A stretch of 64,000 bases of DNA from Orbicella faveolata (lineage: Eukaryota > Cnidaria > Anthozoa > Scleractinia > Merulinidae), in assembly GCF_002042975.1 (NCBI RefSeq), contig NW_018149561.1, positions 135,912-199,911 of the forward strand, read 5' to 3'. Every line of letters starts with the position of its first letter. Position 1 is the first letter of the stretch. The notes beneath the pieces were generated by a model. That model was not told the origin of the DNA. It searched no databases and was given only the letters and a program-made list of their open reading frames with translations. Below, piece by piece: positions 47,772 to 59,700 of the stretch. Made by a program: the position numbers and the translations under genes.

Positions 47772-48992
47772 TCACATGCTCATTAAATTTTGCCGCTTTT
47801 CGTACAAACTTGAACCATATTCAGGTCCAATGCTTTTTTCTAGGACTTCACAGATTGCATTTCGTCTTCCTTTGTCGAAGGTAATCAAGCGAACCATGGT
47901 TTCGCTCTTTCCCTCCGTTACTAAGGAGCCACACACGTGATTATTAGAAGCGTTGAATGTTTGCAAACGTAAATATTCTGCGCTTTGTACACAGGGTGAG
48001 CTATTGCATCGAGTCTTTACGGCTTCAATGTTTCGTTCTACTGACAGTCTTCCATCTTGTGTGTTGTGTTCGCTTACTGCTAGTAATGTGTATACATCTC
48101 CTATCTTTCTGTATTGCTCGCGTGATTCCTCACTATCTGGAAAAGGCTTATTCGTCTCGAACTGCCCTGAAATTAAGTAATTGCTAGTTTTTTCTGCGTT
48201 AATCCCATCAGCCTGTGTTGATTCGGCTATTTTCGTACTTTCGCTGTCTAGTTTTTTGGCATATCGCTGATTAAAAGTACTCTTTATGCTGACTTTGGCC
48301 AAAGACATATCGTCAAATGAAAACTGCGTTCTCCGCCGTTCTTTCTGCAAGCTCTCCACAACTTTCGAGTCCTTTATTAGACAATCATTCATCTCTCCGG
48401 CAAGATCAATTGCCTGCTTAACTTTCCCATCGTTGTTCAGTAGCCCGGCGCGATCTTGCGGTGTTCGCGAACGCCGTTGATGTCCCCCCGGGTATTGTGT
48501 CGCGTTCATAGTGTTTTCACACAACGTTTCTCCATTCATCTTTGAACACGACCTCGTTTTCTTCGTACACAGTCTTGCTTTGCCTGTCAATGGGTCGATT
48601 GGTGGTAGTTTTGCTGGGATTTTGTCATTGACTACTAGCGGTTTTTCGCCCGTTCTTATTGGTGCTTTTGCAATCGGGGGCAAAACTGTATGAACTGTTG
48701 TTGTCTTTGGACTGCTACGTGTATCTGCGCGTAAAGTTGAAAATCCTTGAGCTAGTGGAGCGCTGGACAGCGCTTTAGTTCTGCTTGTTTGCTTGCCTTC
48801 TGGAAGTAAACATGGAACACCTTTGCAAGAAATCTGCCCAAATTTGTTATCTTGTTTCTCCGCTGGAACCCCTTGAAACCGAGAATCAGCGATCGGCCGC
48901 GATTTCGAGTTGTCTGAATTGTCAGTGGTTTGACGCCGGACCTCTTCAGCGTCTCTATCGTCCAGGTAACGAAAAATCTGCGTAAAAATCAT
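47772..48992 (-). CDS. Uncharacterised intronless 406-aa protein
   Basis: A single uninterrupted frame of 407 codons, far longer than any other open frame in the window. The ATG at 48992 is the first after an upstream in-frame stop (about 50 bp before it). I do not recognise the family. The protein is polar and charged (Lys, Arg, Glu, Ser, Thr, Asn), with a Pro/Thr stretch around residues 95-135 (e.g. VHTVLPPIAK, PAKLPPIDPLTGKA) and no signal peptide, membrane helix or obvious zinc-binding motif. This suggests a mostly disordered intracellular protein. The C-terminal ~45 residues (VRLITFDKGRRNAICEVLEK, then GPEYGSSLY) look more ordered and could be a short helical domain. Its lack of introns, next to genes with 3-34 exons, suggests retroposition or a lineage-specific gene. 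A possible acceptor (ttgcag) directly before the ATG means an upstream non-coding exon is possible. It is transcribed toward NUP155. Confidence 0.72.
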   Translation of the reverse strand: MIFTQIFRYLDDRDAEEVRRQTTDNSDNSKSRPIADSRFQGVPAEKQDNKFGQISCKGVPCLLPEGKQTSRTKALSSAPLAQGFSTLRADTRSSPKTTTVHTVLPPIAKAPIRTGEKPLVVNDKIPAKLPPIDPLTGKARLCTKKTRSCSKMNGETLCENTMNATQYPGGHQRRSRTPQDRAGLLNNDGKVKQAIDLAGEMNDCLIKDSKVVESLQKERRRTQFSFDDMSLAKVSIKSTFNQRYAKKLDSESTKIAESTQADGINAEKTSNYLISGQFETNKPFPDSEESREQYRKIGDVYTLLAVSEHNTQDGRLSVERNIEAVKTRCNSSPCVQSAEYLRLQTFNASNNHVCGSLVTEGKSETMVRLITFDKGRRNAICEVLEKSIGPEYGSSLYEKRQNLMSM

Positions 48993-51567
48993 CCTGCAAC
49001 GTGAGCTGTGCTCTTTGTCGCTAGTTTCTTCTCGATGTTACGCCTGAAATCTCGTATCTACTGTTAACAAATCTCCATGTCGGCACGGGGAGTCATTTCT
49101 AACACGCGTATGCCGCATATCTTGCCCAGGACAGCTGGGATCTAAGCGTGAGACGTGTATCGCTTTTCTTTTTGCTTGTAAATTCAGCGAGGCGGTCCTT
49201 GTTATTCGTGGGCGCTGAATGGCTACTTGGCGCCAATGCCAAACAAAGTCGATCAATTATTGATCAAAAACCCAACTCTGTCAAAAAACCTAAATGCTAA
49301 ATATGGGCTTTAAAAGATAAACGATCATGTCTGTCGTGACAGAGCCGCGTCCAAGTTATTACTTTGTGTTTTTCCAGGTTAAGTATTTCTACTTTCGTTT
49401 TAATCAAATTTAATTTATCACCAGTTTAATGATGAATCGACAGATAACAGAATTTTTTTTTCATTTTCTACCCGAGTTTCGCACATTCAGCAGCTTGTGT
49501 CAATATATTCAAAGCAGGTGGATGCCATGAACAATTTTATTGCAAACGCTGAATTCTACTTGCTAAGCTTTCTCTGTTGTTTTCCTGTTATCAAGATACA
49601 TTTTAACGGGCGAGAGAGAGTTAACGCTCTATTTTCGCTCAGTACTTGCCAGTTATCACGCGTCAATGTGATTTGTGCGTGAAAAACGTGATCGTAATAT
49701 TTTTTCGTGCCATGAGTCTTTCACGGGGGTGGGTTAAGGAGATGTTTAGTCCGTGTGTGACAGCACAGAAAATTGTTTCAGCAGGAAAGTGCAGTCCCAA
49801 AATGTTAATGTTCTTCTAGTGAACCACTTTTTTCTTGCCCTTTGTTTATTTGCGACTATTTATAAGTGAAAACTTTTTCTTTTTTTTTGCGTGCGAAGCC
49901 AGATTTTCTCAGGCGTAATCGCAGAATATGGCTATCTTTCACCACCCATTAATCGAGCCGGCTCGTTTGGATCGTTTGCTACTTTGTTAACAGAAAAGCC
50001 CGGCGCATCCACCGCCGAACCTAACGTGCCACTGAATATTAGATAAAGATTATTCCTCCTTCTTTCATTTCACCCACTGCCGAGCCAAACGAGCCCCTAA
50101 ATATACAGAACTAAGACTTAATGCACAGATGGATTTCCATTGCGTGTTTCTGTTCTCGTGTTTTTGTTGCTGTTTCTTTTTGTGAAATCTTCACAGTTTT
50201 GAGTCGCAACTTTTGGCAGCGGTTCACTTCAAATATAACTTGATGGATATGTAAATTGATTTACAAGCTTAGAAAATTACAAGCCTGTGAAGGAAATTTG
50301 CATTTATTTCTGACAAAGAGAGAGTGTGCTTTACTGAATCCAAGGTTACTTCTGCTAAAGCGGCCACATGTTTTTTATAAATTTACTCAAATGTTACAAA
50401 GCACATGCTATAATTTACAGCCGCAGCTTAGAGACGATAATAACAAAAAAAGTCTAGTCACCGTCTTTTCTTTCCTTTTTCAACTGTAACCTTGGTTGTA
50501 GTTGAATTGAGGATTTTTTCCCGGGGGGGGGGGAGGGGAAGGGAGAGCCAAAGTGCGAACCACAGTGGAAACCTTCCCCATCTCAGAACAAAATGTTCTA
50601 AATCTTTCGCCTTATCGGACTAAGATGCTAAAAAACCATCCCCTTTGCCTCTGCACATACTGATATAGCTTATATATAACGTATAAGCCCCATGTAACCC
50701 ACACCTCGCCCCACCTGGCTACAGGGATGTAACAAGTGTTATTAAAGCTGATTTGGACGGAGGCTTTCGTAAACACGATCTCTGGCCTTCAGCCGGACTA
50801 AAAAGAATTCTGCGAGTGAAAGCCTCCGGCACCCACTCTGACAATGAGGAACTTATTTGCATGGTAAAACCAGGAACAAATATTGCTTCATCTTTCTCAT
50901 TACTATTCTTGCCAGATGGTGTAATCCGTGGATTTAGCCTTTGGAGAGCGCGTAGTTAGTTCTTCCCACGATAACAATTAGCGGCCAAGAAAAAAACAAT
51001 TCTGTTTTTGGATGGCAATCTGTTAAATTTAATATTTATGCACAATGAGGTCAGCAATCTACACTTTGTACATGTTGTGTCAACACTGGTGGGCATGGGT
51101 AAAAAGCCTAACCTTGGCACAAAATGTGGAAGAAAAGCCAAGATTTTTCTTCCCTCGTCTTGACAAAATGCTTACGCTTTGATAGAATTTTGCAAAGCTA
51201 TGGCGTTTATGCAAAGGCAGAAAAATACAGCAGTGCTTTTGAGTTTCACTTGAATTTAAACAGTAAACATAAGTTTTAAGAGGTCGTTAACACTTTTAGA
51301 GCAAAATTTGCTGAATCACGCAAGATATTATAAACGTCAATAGTTCTAATTTACAGTTTAAAATATTTATAAGTTTATTTTTCAATCGTTTGACGTCCGG
51401 TCATTACTATAATTCGTGGATTTTCAGGGAAAAGATCGCGGCGCTTGTTTACCTCGGCTTACGTCACACGAACGTCAGTAGTTTAACAAATCATGGGCGA
51501 AAAATAAAACATTGAAATTCCAAAACAGATTGTATAATCTGAGTTCGCAAACTCACTACATGTAATT

Positions 51568-51775
51568 CAGTGTTCATCAAGTTTAAACAAAGGAAATCGT
51601 GACTGTGACAGTGTTTGGATATCTGATCTTCATTGGCATACATTGTTACGATTTTCTCCCTATTTTTAGTTTCTATGGAGAGGATATGTCAAACACTCAA
51701 GACCGTTTTTGACCACATTTCCAAACACCTCGAAGTTCATCAAAAATACTCCGCTACGCGAGTCGGTAACTGTCC
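51568..51775. repeat. Dispersed repeat family M2, copy 2
   Basis: Shares catcaagtttaaacaaagga, gactgtgacagtgttt, caaacactcaagac and caaaaatactccgct with 40252-40440, in the same order and orientation. Confidence 0.65.
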
Positions 51776-51903
51776 TAACAACATACATCTTACTAACCGA
51801 GTTCGAGGTCCGTACTGTAAGTACCCTTTTTTACTTGCTAAAAAAGTTAAGAAAACTTGGCGGTAAATCACGAAACATTTGGGCAACAATAACGCCTTTA
51901 AAT

Positions 51904-51939
51904 TTTAGCGGGCCGTACAGTAGAATACGGCCCGCTAAA
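51904..51939. repeat. Perfect 14-bp hairpin
   Basis: TTTAGCGGGCCGTA and TACGGCCCGCTAAA are separated by 8 bp, and the hairpin is followed by ccaatcacagcgcgcg. It may be the centre of a larger decayed foldback. A bacterial-type terminator is not expected here. Confidence 0.7.
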
Positions 51940-51981
51940 TTGACCAATCACAGCGCGCGTACTAACTGAGAGATATAATAG

Positions 51982-52252
51982 GGAGCATTATTTTTTTGAG
52001 GGGTGAGTGCGTGGGCAATTTCCAAAAAAAGTTCCTGCACAGCAAAAACTGCTGAAAAAAAATCGTGCAAAATGAGATATGGGGAAAAAATCGAGCAAGT
52101 GCTTTATACCATCATTATTTTGATTTTTAATGTAAAAAATTATTGCACAAACTATTGCCCACCCAAAAAATTCATGCCCATCCTAAAGGTGAGAAAAAAA
52201 TTTCATGCCCCCCAAAATTGCCCAACTCTCCCTTAAAAAAAAAATAATGTTC
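51982..52252. mobile_element. MITE with ~35-bp inverted ends
   Basis: GGAGCATTATTTTTTTGAGG and its counterpart ending AAAAATAATGTTCC, plus inner GTGGGCAATTT / AAATTGCCCAA, are inverted across 271 bp of A-rich sequence. Confidence 0.7.
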
Positions 52253-52711
52253 CGTCCCAAATTTCGAGCAAAGTGCTTTGGTTTTGGAGTACAGAATTAC
52301 ACCAGAATAGCAATTTATTCCTATTTTGCTACACATCATAATTCTAAATTGTCGTTAACGCTGACCTTTATTTTGAAAGTATACAAATTGATGAACTTTG
52401 TGCGGTCTACAATGTTCAAATTAATTGTTGATTTTTCCTGTTACTCTTTCATAACCATTTATCTACGGAAAGCAAACATTCGCTTTAATTATCATATTTT
52501 GTTGTAGTTTTTGGAAGATCTGTTAAAGAATACTACTATAATATTTGCTTACTTTATTTTCTGCCCCTTTGTTAATATATTAAAGACAAAACGGTGTTAA
52601 AATTAGCAAAATGGTTCAACTAACAATTGTTATAGAAAAATAAAATTAGAGAAGTTCTCAGCCTTAGTCCGCAGTCCTTCTTGAATAGTAGCTTAGCTTG
52701 CAAAGGATGCG

Positions 52712-53170
52712 TATACGCCTTTCCACAAATATCCGGATCTTTTGGGGGATATTTATAAGAAGTTCCCAAGATGTTTAGGAAATGCTAAGATATTTAGAAA
52801 ATTTAGGGATATTTAGAAATATTCATAGCTTTTTAGGCTGAGCCCTGTGTTTTCTTCGCTATTTTCTTGAACCAATACTCAGTTCTAAGCCAGAAACAAT
52901 CCAGTTCCATGATTTCCCACTTGACATATATATTCCATATCACTAAAAACACTTACGCAGCAACTTTCCGAAAGGGAGGGTGCTGTTAACATCGAATTGC
53001 TTGAATCTTCTTCCTCACTGATTTAACATCAGTGCATTTTTGAGACAAAATTAGAGATCTTTAGAGGGTTTTTCGAGATATTTAGAAAATATTTTGTGAT
53101 ATTTAGAAGATTTTTGAGAATTTCTGAAAAGATATTAAGGCGATGTTACGTGGTATTTGTGGAAAAGCCT
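52712..53170. mobile_element. Candidate inverted-repeat element with GATATTTAGAA subrepeats
   Basis: The ends CGCCTTTCCACAAATATCC and GGTATTTGTGGAAAAGCCTGG are inverted. Between them, two clusters of (gatatttagaaaattt)-like units occur at 52745-52830 and 53055-53130. Confidence 0.5.
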
Positions 53171-53510
53171 GGATGCGGTGCCTTTTCTTCCTAGCTATAC
53201 TGTGAGAAAGGAAAGTCTTGACTCAAGTCATTTATCACAGAAGCAATAGGGAATGAATATAAAACTATTCCTAACATTGATCTTTACATTGTCCTGGAAA
53301 TTTATTCTTTTCGACTAAGATTTAAACGAAGCAAACGAAGTCCTATTCAAAACAGGCAAATCTAGTCACATTGATTCATTAACATGAACTGTTTCAGTTT
53401 AGTTCGCGAAGTGGTTCTAATATTGAGCTTTCTAGCGTCCTAGGTCGAGGTCCAATTTGCTGTAAATGCCGCAAATCTTCCGTGAAGCATTCGAAGTCTT
53501 CTTGATCCTT

Positions 53511-53555
53511 ACATGCCAATCAAATACATGCCAATCAAATACATGCCAATCAAAT
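53511..53555. repeat. Exact 15-bp tandem, three copies
   Basis: ACATGCCAATCAAAT occurs three times head to tail without change. Just downstream (minus-strand sense) of the ApeC/CUB stop codon, so it could lie in that gene's 3' UTR. Confidence 0.95.
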
Positions 53556-53720
53556 AACACAACAACCTCAAATATTTCCCGCGCCAACTACGTCGTGTTT
53601 CTTAGCAACGTCCTAAGAACTGCAGGCTCAACTATTCCCAGGCTCCCATAAGATTATGCAATTCAAATGACTATGTCCAGTTTTTTTCAATCTGGTTTAC
53701 TTAACTGATCAAAAGATAAG

Positions 53721-56700
53721 TTAGGATGAAGGGAAAATGTCTTGTATTTCTTCCGTAAAGCCGTCGTCTTGTGTATCTAGGTCCCGATAAGTGTAGCTAT
53801 CGTTGCTAACTGTTACCAACTTGCTCTGGCTTAATGTTCTCCGAACTCTCTCTTCCATTCTTTTCCGTCTTATGCAGTACACAGAGACCATTGCACCCAC
53901 GATCACAACTGCGATTACTACAGGAATTATAACGCCGACAGGAGCGGAGGACTTGGACTTGGCGCCAGTTTTTTTGCCTTTGGTAAAATATAAAAAAAAA
54001 TAGGACAGTTTCGCGTGTCTTTCAAAAGTAACCAATTTTTCGTTGCCTTAAGTTATGCGTTTACACGCCCCTGTTAAACAATTAGATTATGACTGAAGAT
54101 TTCTATTTAAACAATAGAGTGTTTCTGTCGAAGAACTATCAGCTGATAGTTGCCCCGCAGAAATTTGAGGTTCTTAAAACAAATATTTGCCCGAGAAGCG
54201 AAGCAAAGTTTTCCTTTGAGATCTGATTGGCTTAGCATGATATGGTTAAATAAGATAGATAAGATTTCAATTAATTGAAAACCACTATTATTTGATGGAG
54301 CACTTTACTTCAACATTTTGCCCTTTTTTTCTCTCCTGAAACTTTTTTATAACTTGACTTGAGACATAAAATTCTTGCTCATGAGAAAACAACGTTCTGA
54401 TCCCTGGAAATTCCTTCCATCTGGTGCGTATCAGTTCATTTGATTTTTCAGCATATGTACTTGTACGACTGTTTACGCATTGCGTGCCTGTCAGTTGTCT
54501 ACAAAGAAACAAAACTCACCGGCTGTGGGTGCTGTGTTGTTCGCTGTTGATATTTTGCTCGTATTTACTATGATGGAACAAAATAAGAAATACATAGATC
54601 GTATTACACATTTTATAGTGTGTGGTACCACGGCATATTTTATGCGTCTCGCGTTATTTGTCCTCTACGGAGTACAGTTAATAATAAACAATTATTCACC
54701 GAAGTGGAGGTAAATATTCATCACGTTCACCGACACTGAGGTGAATAATTGTTTTAGTATATACCACACAAGCTGAATAATTACCGGACCAAAACGTTAT
54801 TTAATGTGTGACAAGCGGTCGGAAATTTCAAAATCTCTCGCGGCGGCTGCTCGGAGGTGAATAGTACTTGCTAATCACCTCCGAGTTAACCAATCAGAGC
54901 GCGCGAAAAGCACAATTCACTTGTGTGGTATATACTAAATCTTGATATAACTAAGACGGGAACCAGATGGACATATTTTTTATATTTTTATTCTTATGTA
55001 TTTACTTATAAGCTCCTAAGAACAACTAAGATCTTATAATCAGTCATAGACACGTGTTTCTCAAGATGTTTTAGGGCTTCTAACTATCACCAGTTATTGA
55101 AAACTGGATCGTTGGATAAAGCAATACGAGAGTTTTCATTGGCTTAGCCATCATGGGTTATGAGCCATTATACCATGCTCTACAAATATGGTAAGAGTAG
55201 GAGTGATTTTAGGGGACGTTTTTATTTTTATTTTAGTGGAGTTTTTCTATATTTCATCTCATATCCAACGCACGCTCGTGGAATAATTGTTGAATATATG
55301 CATGCTATCTGCTTATTCTGATGTGAAAGATGAAAGAACACATATATAGTTTTCACCTGTAGTTGGCTGAGTTGTTTCAACAGGAAGTGTTATCGGCTTT
55401 TTTGGCACAGAGTCGTCATTGTACTCTGCAAATCAGATTTCAAAACATGAGCGTTAGATTCTTCTTCTCCTGGGTTATTGGTGGCACCTCAACATGACAT
55501 TCCCTTACATTAGCAAAAAACGACATGTGCATGACCCCACCCTGTACCCTACCCTACCTTATCCTGCCTGACCCCACCCTGCCCGACCCTATATTATCCA
55601 ACCCTGCCCTACCCTACCCTAGACTGCCCTACCCTACCCTGCCTTTACTTACACCACTCTACCCTACCCTATCGACCCTATCCCATCTAACACTATGCTA
55701 CGCTTCACTACCTTAAGAACTCCTACATTACATTGTTTATATTACTTTACTTATCTGACTTAGAAATGCGCTAAATCTTATGATAATTTTGTGTAAACAT
55801 TACTAAAAACAGTTAGTTAACAGTAGTTAATATTAGTTACAACCTTACGCGTGGGCACTTGGCAGGTAAACCATAAATTAGCAGACAAAACTAAGCCGCT
55901 GGCCTGGTATGTTGGTAAATGCTGTCGCTATTCACTTGCTTCTTCCAGTGTTTGCTGACTTTGCTTGTTAACAATACTCTTTCATCACTTACTTTGATTG
56001 AGGAAGAGTCCTCTAAAGCCTTTCGATTTGCCTTGTGAATCAGATGTAAACACAACGTACACCACGTGGTTTTTCGATGCCACACCCTTGGCAGGAGGGG
56101 GACTATTCCCATTGAATTCCGCGAGGAGAGGTGCTCTATCGTCCCATCCACTGTAGATCCTCACTTTATCTCCATCTTTACCCTTTTGTAAGTGGAACTC
56201 AGGGAACTTGATTAGAATCTGTTCCGTTGGCGGGGTTTTCTTTTCCACCAGGATCCGCCATGAACAGAACTGAGAGTTGGGGTAGCCATCTGTGAGGTAG
56301 TTTGGTGACGTAAACTCTTGAGATTTCTCACCGATGGTGAAGTGACAGGCTGCTCGAGAGACAAAGCGGAGTCTCAGAATAGACGTAAACATTTCCAAAA
56401 TCCTCTCTCCCTATATCTAACTTTTAATCCCTAGAACAATTCGTGTACATCTCCTTGGTGGTGCGAGACAATACGTTTGCTAGGGTTTAAATTGACTGAA
56501 AACTCGTGCAGTTTGGCCTAATATAACAAATCAAACACAAATACTTTTTTTTCAATCCGCAATCAGGGAAAACCCAAAGCCAATCGTGACACTTGCGTCG
56601 CATGCGTTTTCCCGCGCTTGACGTCGTTACATGTTTCCCCCGCGCTTGACGCCAGTTACATCTTTTCCCACGCTTAGTATTGTTGCTTCTTGCGATTGGT

Positions 56701-59700
56701 TCATTACGGCTTTTCGCCTTTGCTGTGATTGGTCAGATGCTGGATAAATGCGATTTGTATTGGTTATACCACAGACATTTAAAACTCACTTTAATTTAAC
56801 AGTTTTAGATCTGTGGCTGTACTTACCTTCATAATAACAGTACATAATTGTAATTTTTGACTTTCCTTTTTCGAACGGATGAGTTCCGTTCATGGAGTCT
56901 CTATTGTTCGTGTCTTCATTGTCATGTCTTATGAACTCCTCTGTAGCGAGAGTTCCCTTGACGCGCTGACATTCAGACGTGTTGTAAGCCATCAGGTAAA
57001 AAGGACTCGCCACAGGAAGGGTGATGGGTTTCATTTTGTCCCCATCTGTTCGACAGCAGTAGGATATATTTGTATCTTTGTTGTATACGCCGTCAGGAAG
57101 TGCACCTCCTTTCTTGTTTAGATTTTTGTGGTTTTCATCGTCGAAGAATATATACCCCTCTGAGAATCCTTCAGGACAAGCGCCTTTCTTGTAGATGCAG
57201 TATTGACCTCACAAAAAGAAACCAAAAGTGAGCACATCTATTGTATGATAGTCAAACGCTTTTGTGGAAATGCGCAGTTACGAAAACGACTTGTTGTACA
57301 TTCAAGGCATATTTTACCACAAAATTGCTAACCTCATTCCAAGAGGAGATAGACCCTGGGAACGAAGTTGCAAAATTGCGTCGATCATGTTCTAAGGAAC
57401 AAATTATCGGACCACTAAGTGTGTAATAAGGGAAGGCTTTGGTGTGTGGTATATTTTGCAGATTGTATACGTACGAATCGCTGTTCATAAGAGTTTTGAA
57501 CAGGCTTTTGATAGAGTAATTATTTACCATGAACGAAACGGCTTCAAAACTGAACCAAATCTTACTTGGCTTAGCTATGATTGCAACATCTGTAAATTAT
57601 TTAACATTAGTCTGTGGACAGGTTCTCTAATCAAAGAGGGGCAAAGAGAAAGCGAGAAGAAAGAGTACCCATCCTCCCTCGGCCAATTCACTCGTAACCA
57701 GTTCCTACTCGGCCCTTTCAGTCGCAATCAGACCCTTCCAGCCGAAGCCTGCTAATAGGCTAATTTAATATTCACCTTCTGGCCACACCGGTCCCTCTTT
57801 CTGGGTAGTGATACAGAAAGTTTTGTTTATGGCACTCTTATCGACCACAGTATCCATATGAAAGCTGTCGGATTTTTTGTTGTTGGGATTGCTATCTTCG
57901 GTGTCTTGGAATCTCCAACCAGTTTTCCAATCGGGTGCGTTTGACAGAGGGCAGCCAAGACGGGGGCGAGGCAGACCGTATGTACCTTTTGGCCAGGCGG
58001 GACCCACTTCTAAAATACAAGTGTGATGGTAAATTTAATAAGACGTGAGTGGAAAGCAAATTTCAGTTGCTTTACGAATCAGTATGGCGTACAATTCGGT
58101 TATAAATCCCGCCTCCAAGAAATAATGAGCCTGTAGTATTCGGCAGGGAGTTTGCTGAACAACATGTCACACTACTGATGGCTACACTTCTGACGGTGAC
58201 ATGTTGACGTGACAGATTTCAGACTGGACAATGTTGACATGACAGATTTCAGATTGGACAATGCTGGCGTGACAGATTTCTGATTGGACAATAAAATTCT
58301 GAAGCTTTGCTCCAAGGAAATCTGGCAAAAACGATAATTGCAACTACGATTTTTCCTTAGTCCGCGAGCGTGACGCGACAAAAAGAGCAAGAAGAAATTT
58401 GGTTGTGCGCGCGACAAATTGAATGTGCAAAAGTCATCTTTGGCACAAGGGCCTAAAAAGTTGCACCCTTTTAACAGAGGAGTCAAATGCACGCCTGGGC
58501 CTTAATCAGCGAAATACTAAATCTGAATGACTCACTAATCTAACAGCAACTGTTAAATTCACAAATGTAACCAGCGTTTCTAACATTTGCATCTTGAGAA
58601 AAGAGTTTCTGTCAATGAGTTGGAATCATACCCCCGTGATGTAACTGATCAAGAACCGGAGGCAATTCTTAATATAAAAACGCGCGCGCCTACACTAATA
58701 ACAGTTTTCTCAAAAACGTCTAAAACGTCGTGATGCCTGCCCAGCGAGGCCATACGATAGTTATCTTACCAAACGTGAAACTGACCTTTACTACCAATGA
58801 CTTTGAAGGTTCCACGGAAGCCGCGGGAACGTTTTCGTGAAGGACCGGGTGCCTTTGATTCGAACTCTAGAGTAATAACAGTGCCCTGGGACGAGTAGCC
58901 ACCAGTCTCTGGCTTTTTTGTGGATTTAATGTTACCAACTAATGAGCCACTGTTCCACCCATTGTGAATGTCAATCGTGTCATCTCCCTCAAGGTTTGCT
59001 TCAAGAAAATCAATTTGGATTTTGCTGTTCTGCGGAACAACAAATCGCCACTTGCACTTCTGCGAATACGGGAATCCCTCACCGAAAAACTTCGGAGAGA
59101 TGAACTCTGTTGCATTTTCGCTATTATCCAAGCTGTATGTGTAGAGGCAACCTGGCAAAAACAAGAAAAACAGCAAATATTCTTCTCATATACCTGTGAG
59201 AAGTAGACTAGATGAGGATGGTTTCAGGATTTTGTGCTATTTGGACTGCCAGCTAATTTCTATCCCCGTTAATGATACGAAATGTTAATCAAGTAATAGA
59301 AAACATGTACCGTGTTTCTATTAAACAATTAGATTATGAGCTCGAGATTTCTATCGCGTGATAGTTGACTCGGGCTGCGCCCTCGTCAACTATGACGCGA
59401 TAGAAATCGAGCGCGCGTATTTCCTTTAGACAATTTTGTTAGAGAAAAAAATGTATGAAAGAGCGCGTTAGGGGCCAGCACCTCTCTCCACATACTCTTT
59501 CATTCTCAGGTTCAATCTTCTTTTCTGAAACTACAAATTAAGAAGGCCCTGAGAACGAGTCTGCGCTGGTTCATGCACCAGTCCTCGCTCGAGAATCCTT
59601 GCCGCAGCAGTTAATACTGTGAGAATCCCGTCTCAGAAAATCAGCCGAGCCGGTTGTTTTGGTCAGAGCAGTTCCTAAGCAACATAAACATGTGACGGTG

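Larger units (their letters stand above)
48993..53720. other. Intergenic, repeat-bearing
   Basis: Between the 5' end of the 406-aa gene and the 3' end of the ApeC/CUB gene. Contains the dispersed repeat at 51568, a hairpin at 51904, MITEs at 51982 and 52712, and the 15-bp tandem at 53511. A weaker inverted pair, GGCTCGTTTGG / CCAAACGAGCC, lies near 49956-50095. I found no exon with domain or splice support. Confidence 0.55.

Noticed and set aside
49038-49256. 72-codon minus-strand frame upstream of the 406-aa gene
   Set aside because: A different frame from the gene, no family resemblance; more likely 5' UTR or promoter sequence.
51904-51939. Rho-independent-style terminator hairpin
   Set aside because: The genome is eukaryotic; the hairpin has no T-tract and better fits a foldback-element remnant.
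55525-55716. Pro/Leu/Tyr-rich frame and possible telomere repeat
   Set aside because: A degenerate CCCTA/CCCTG simple repeat; too irregular for telomere DNA and not coding.
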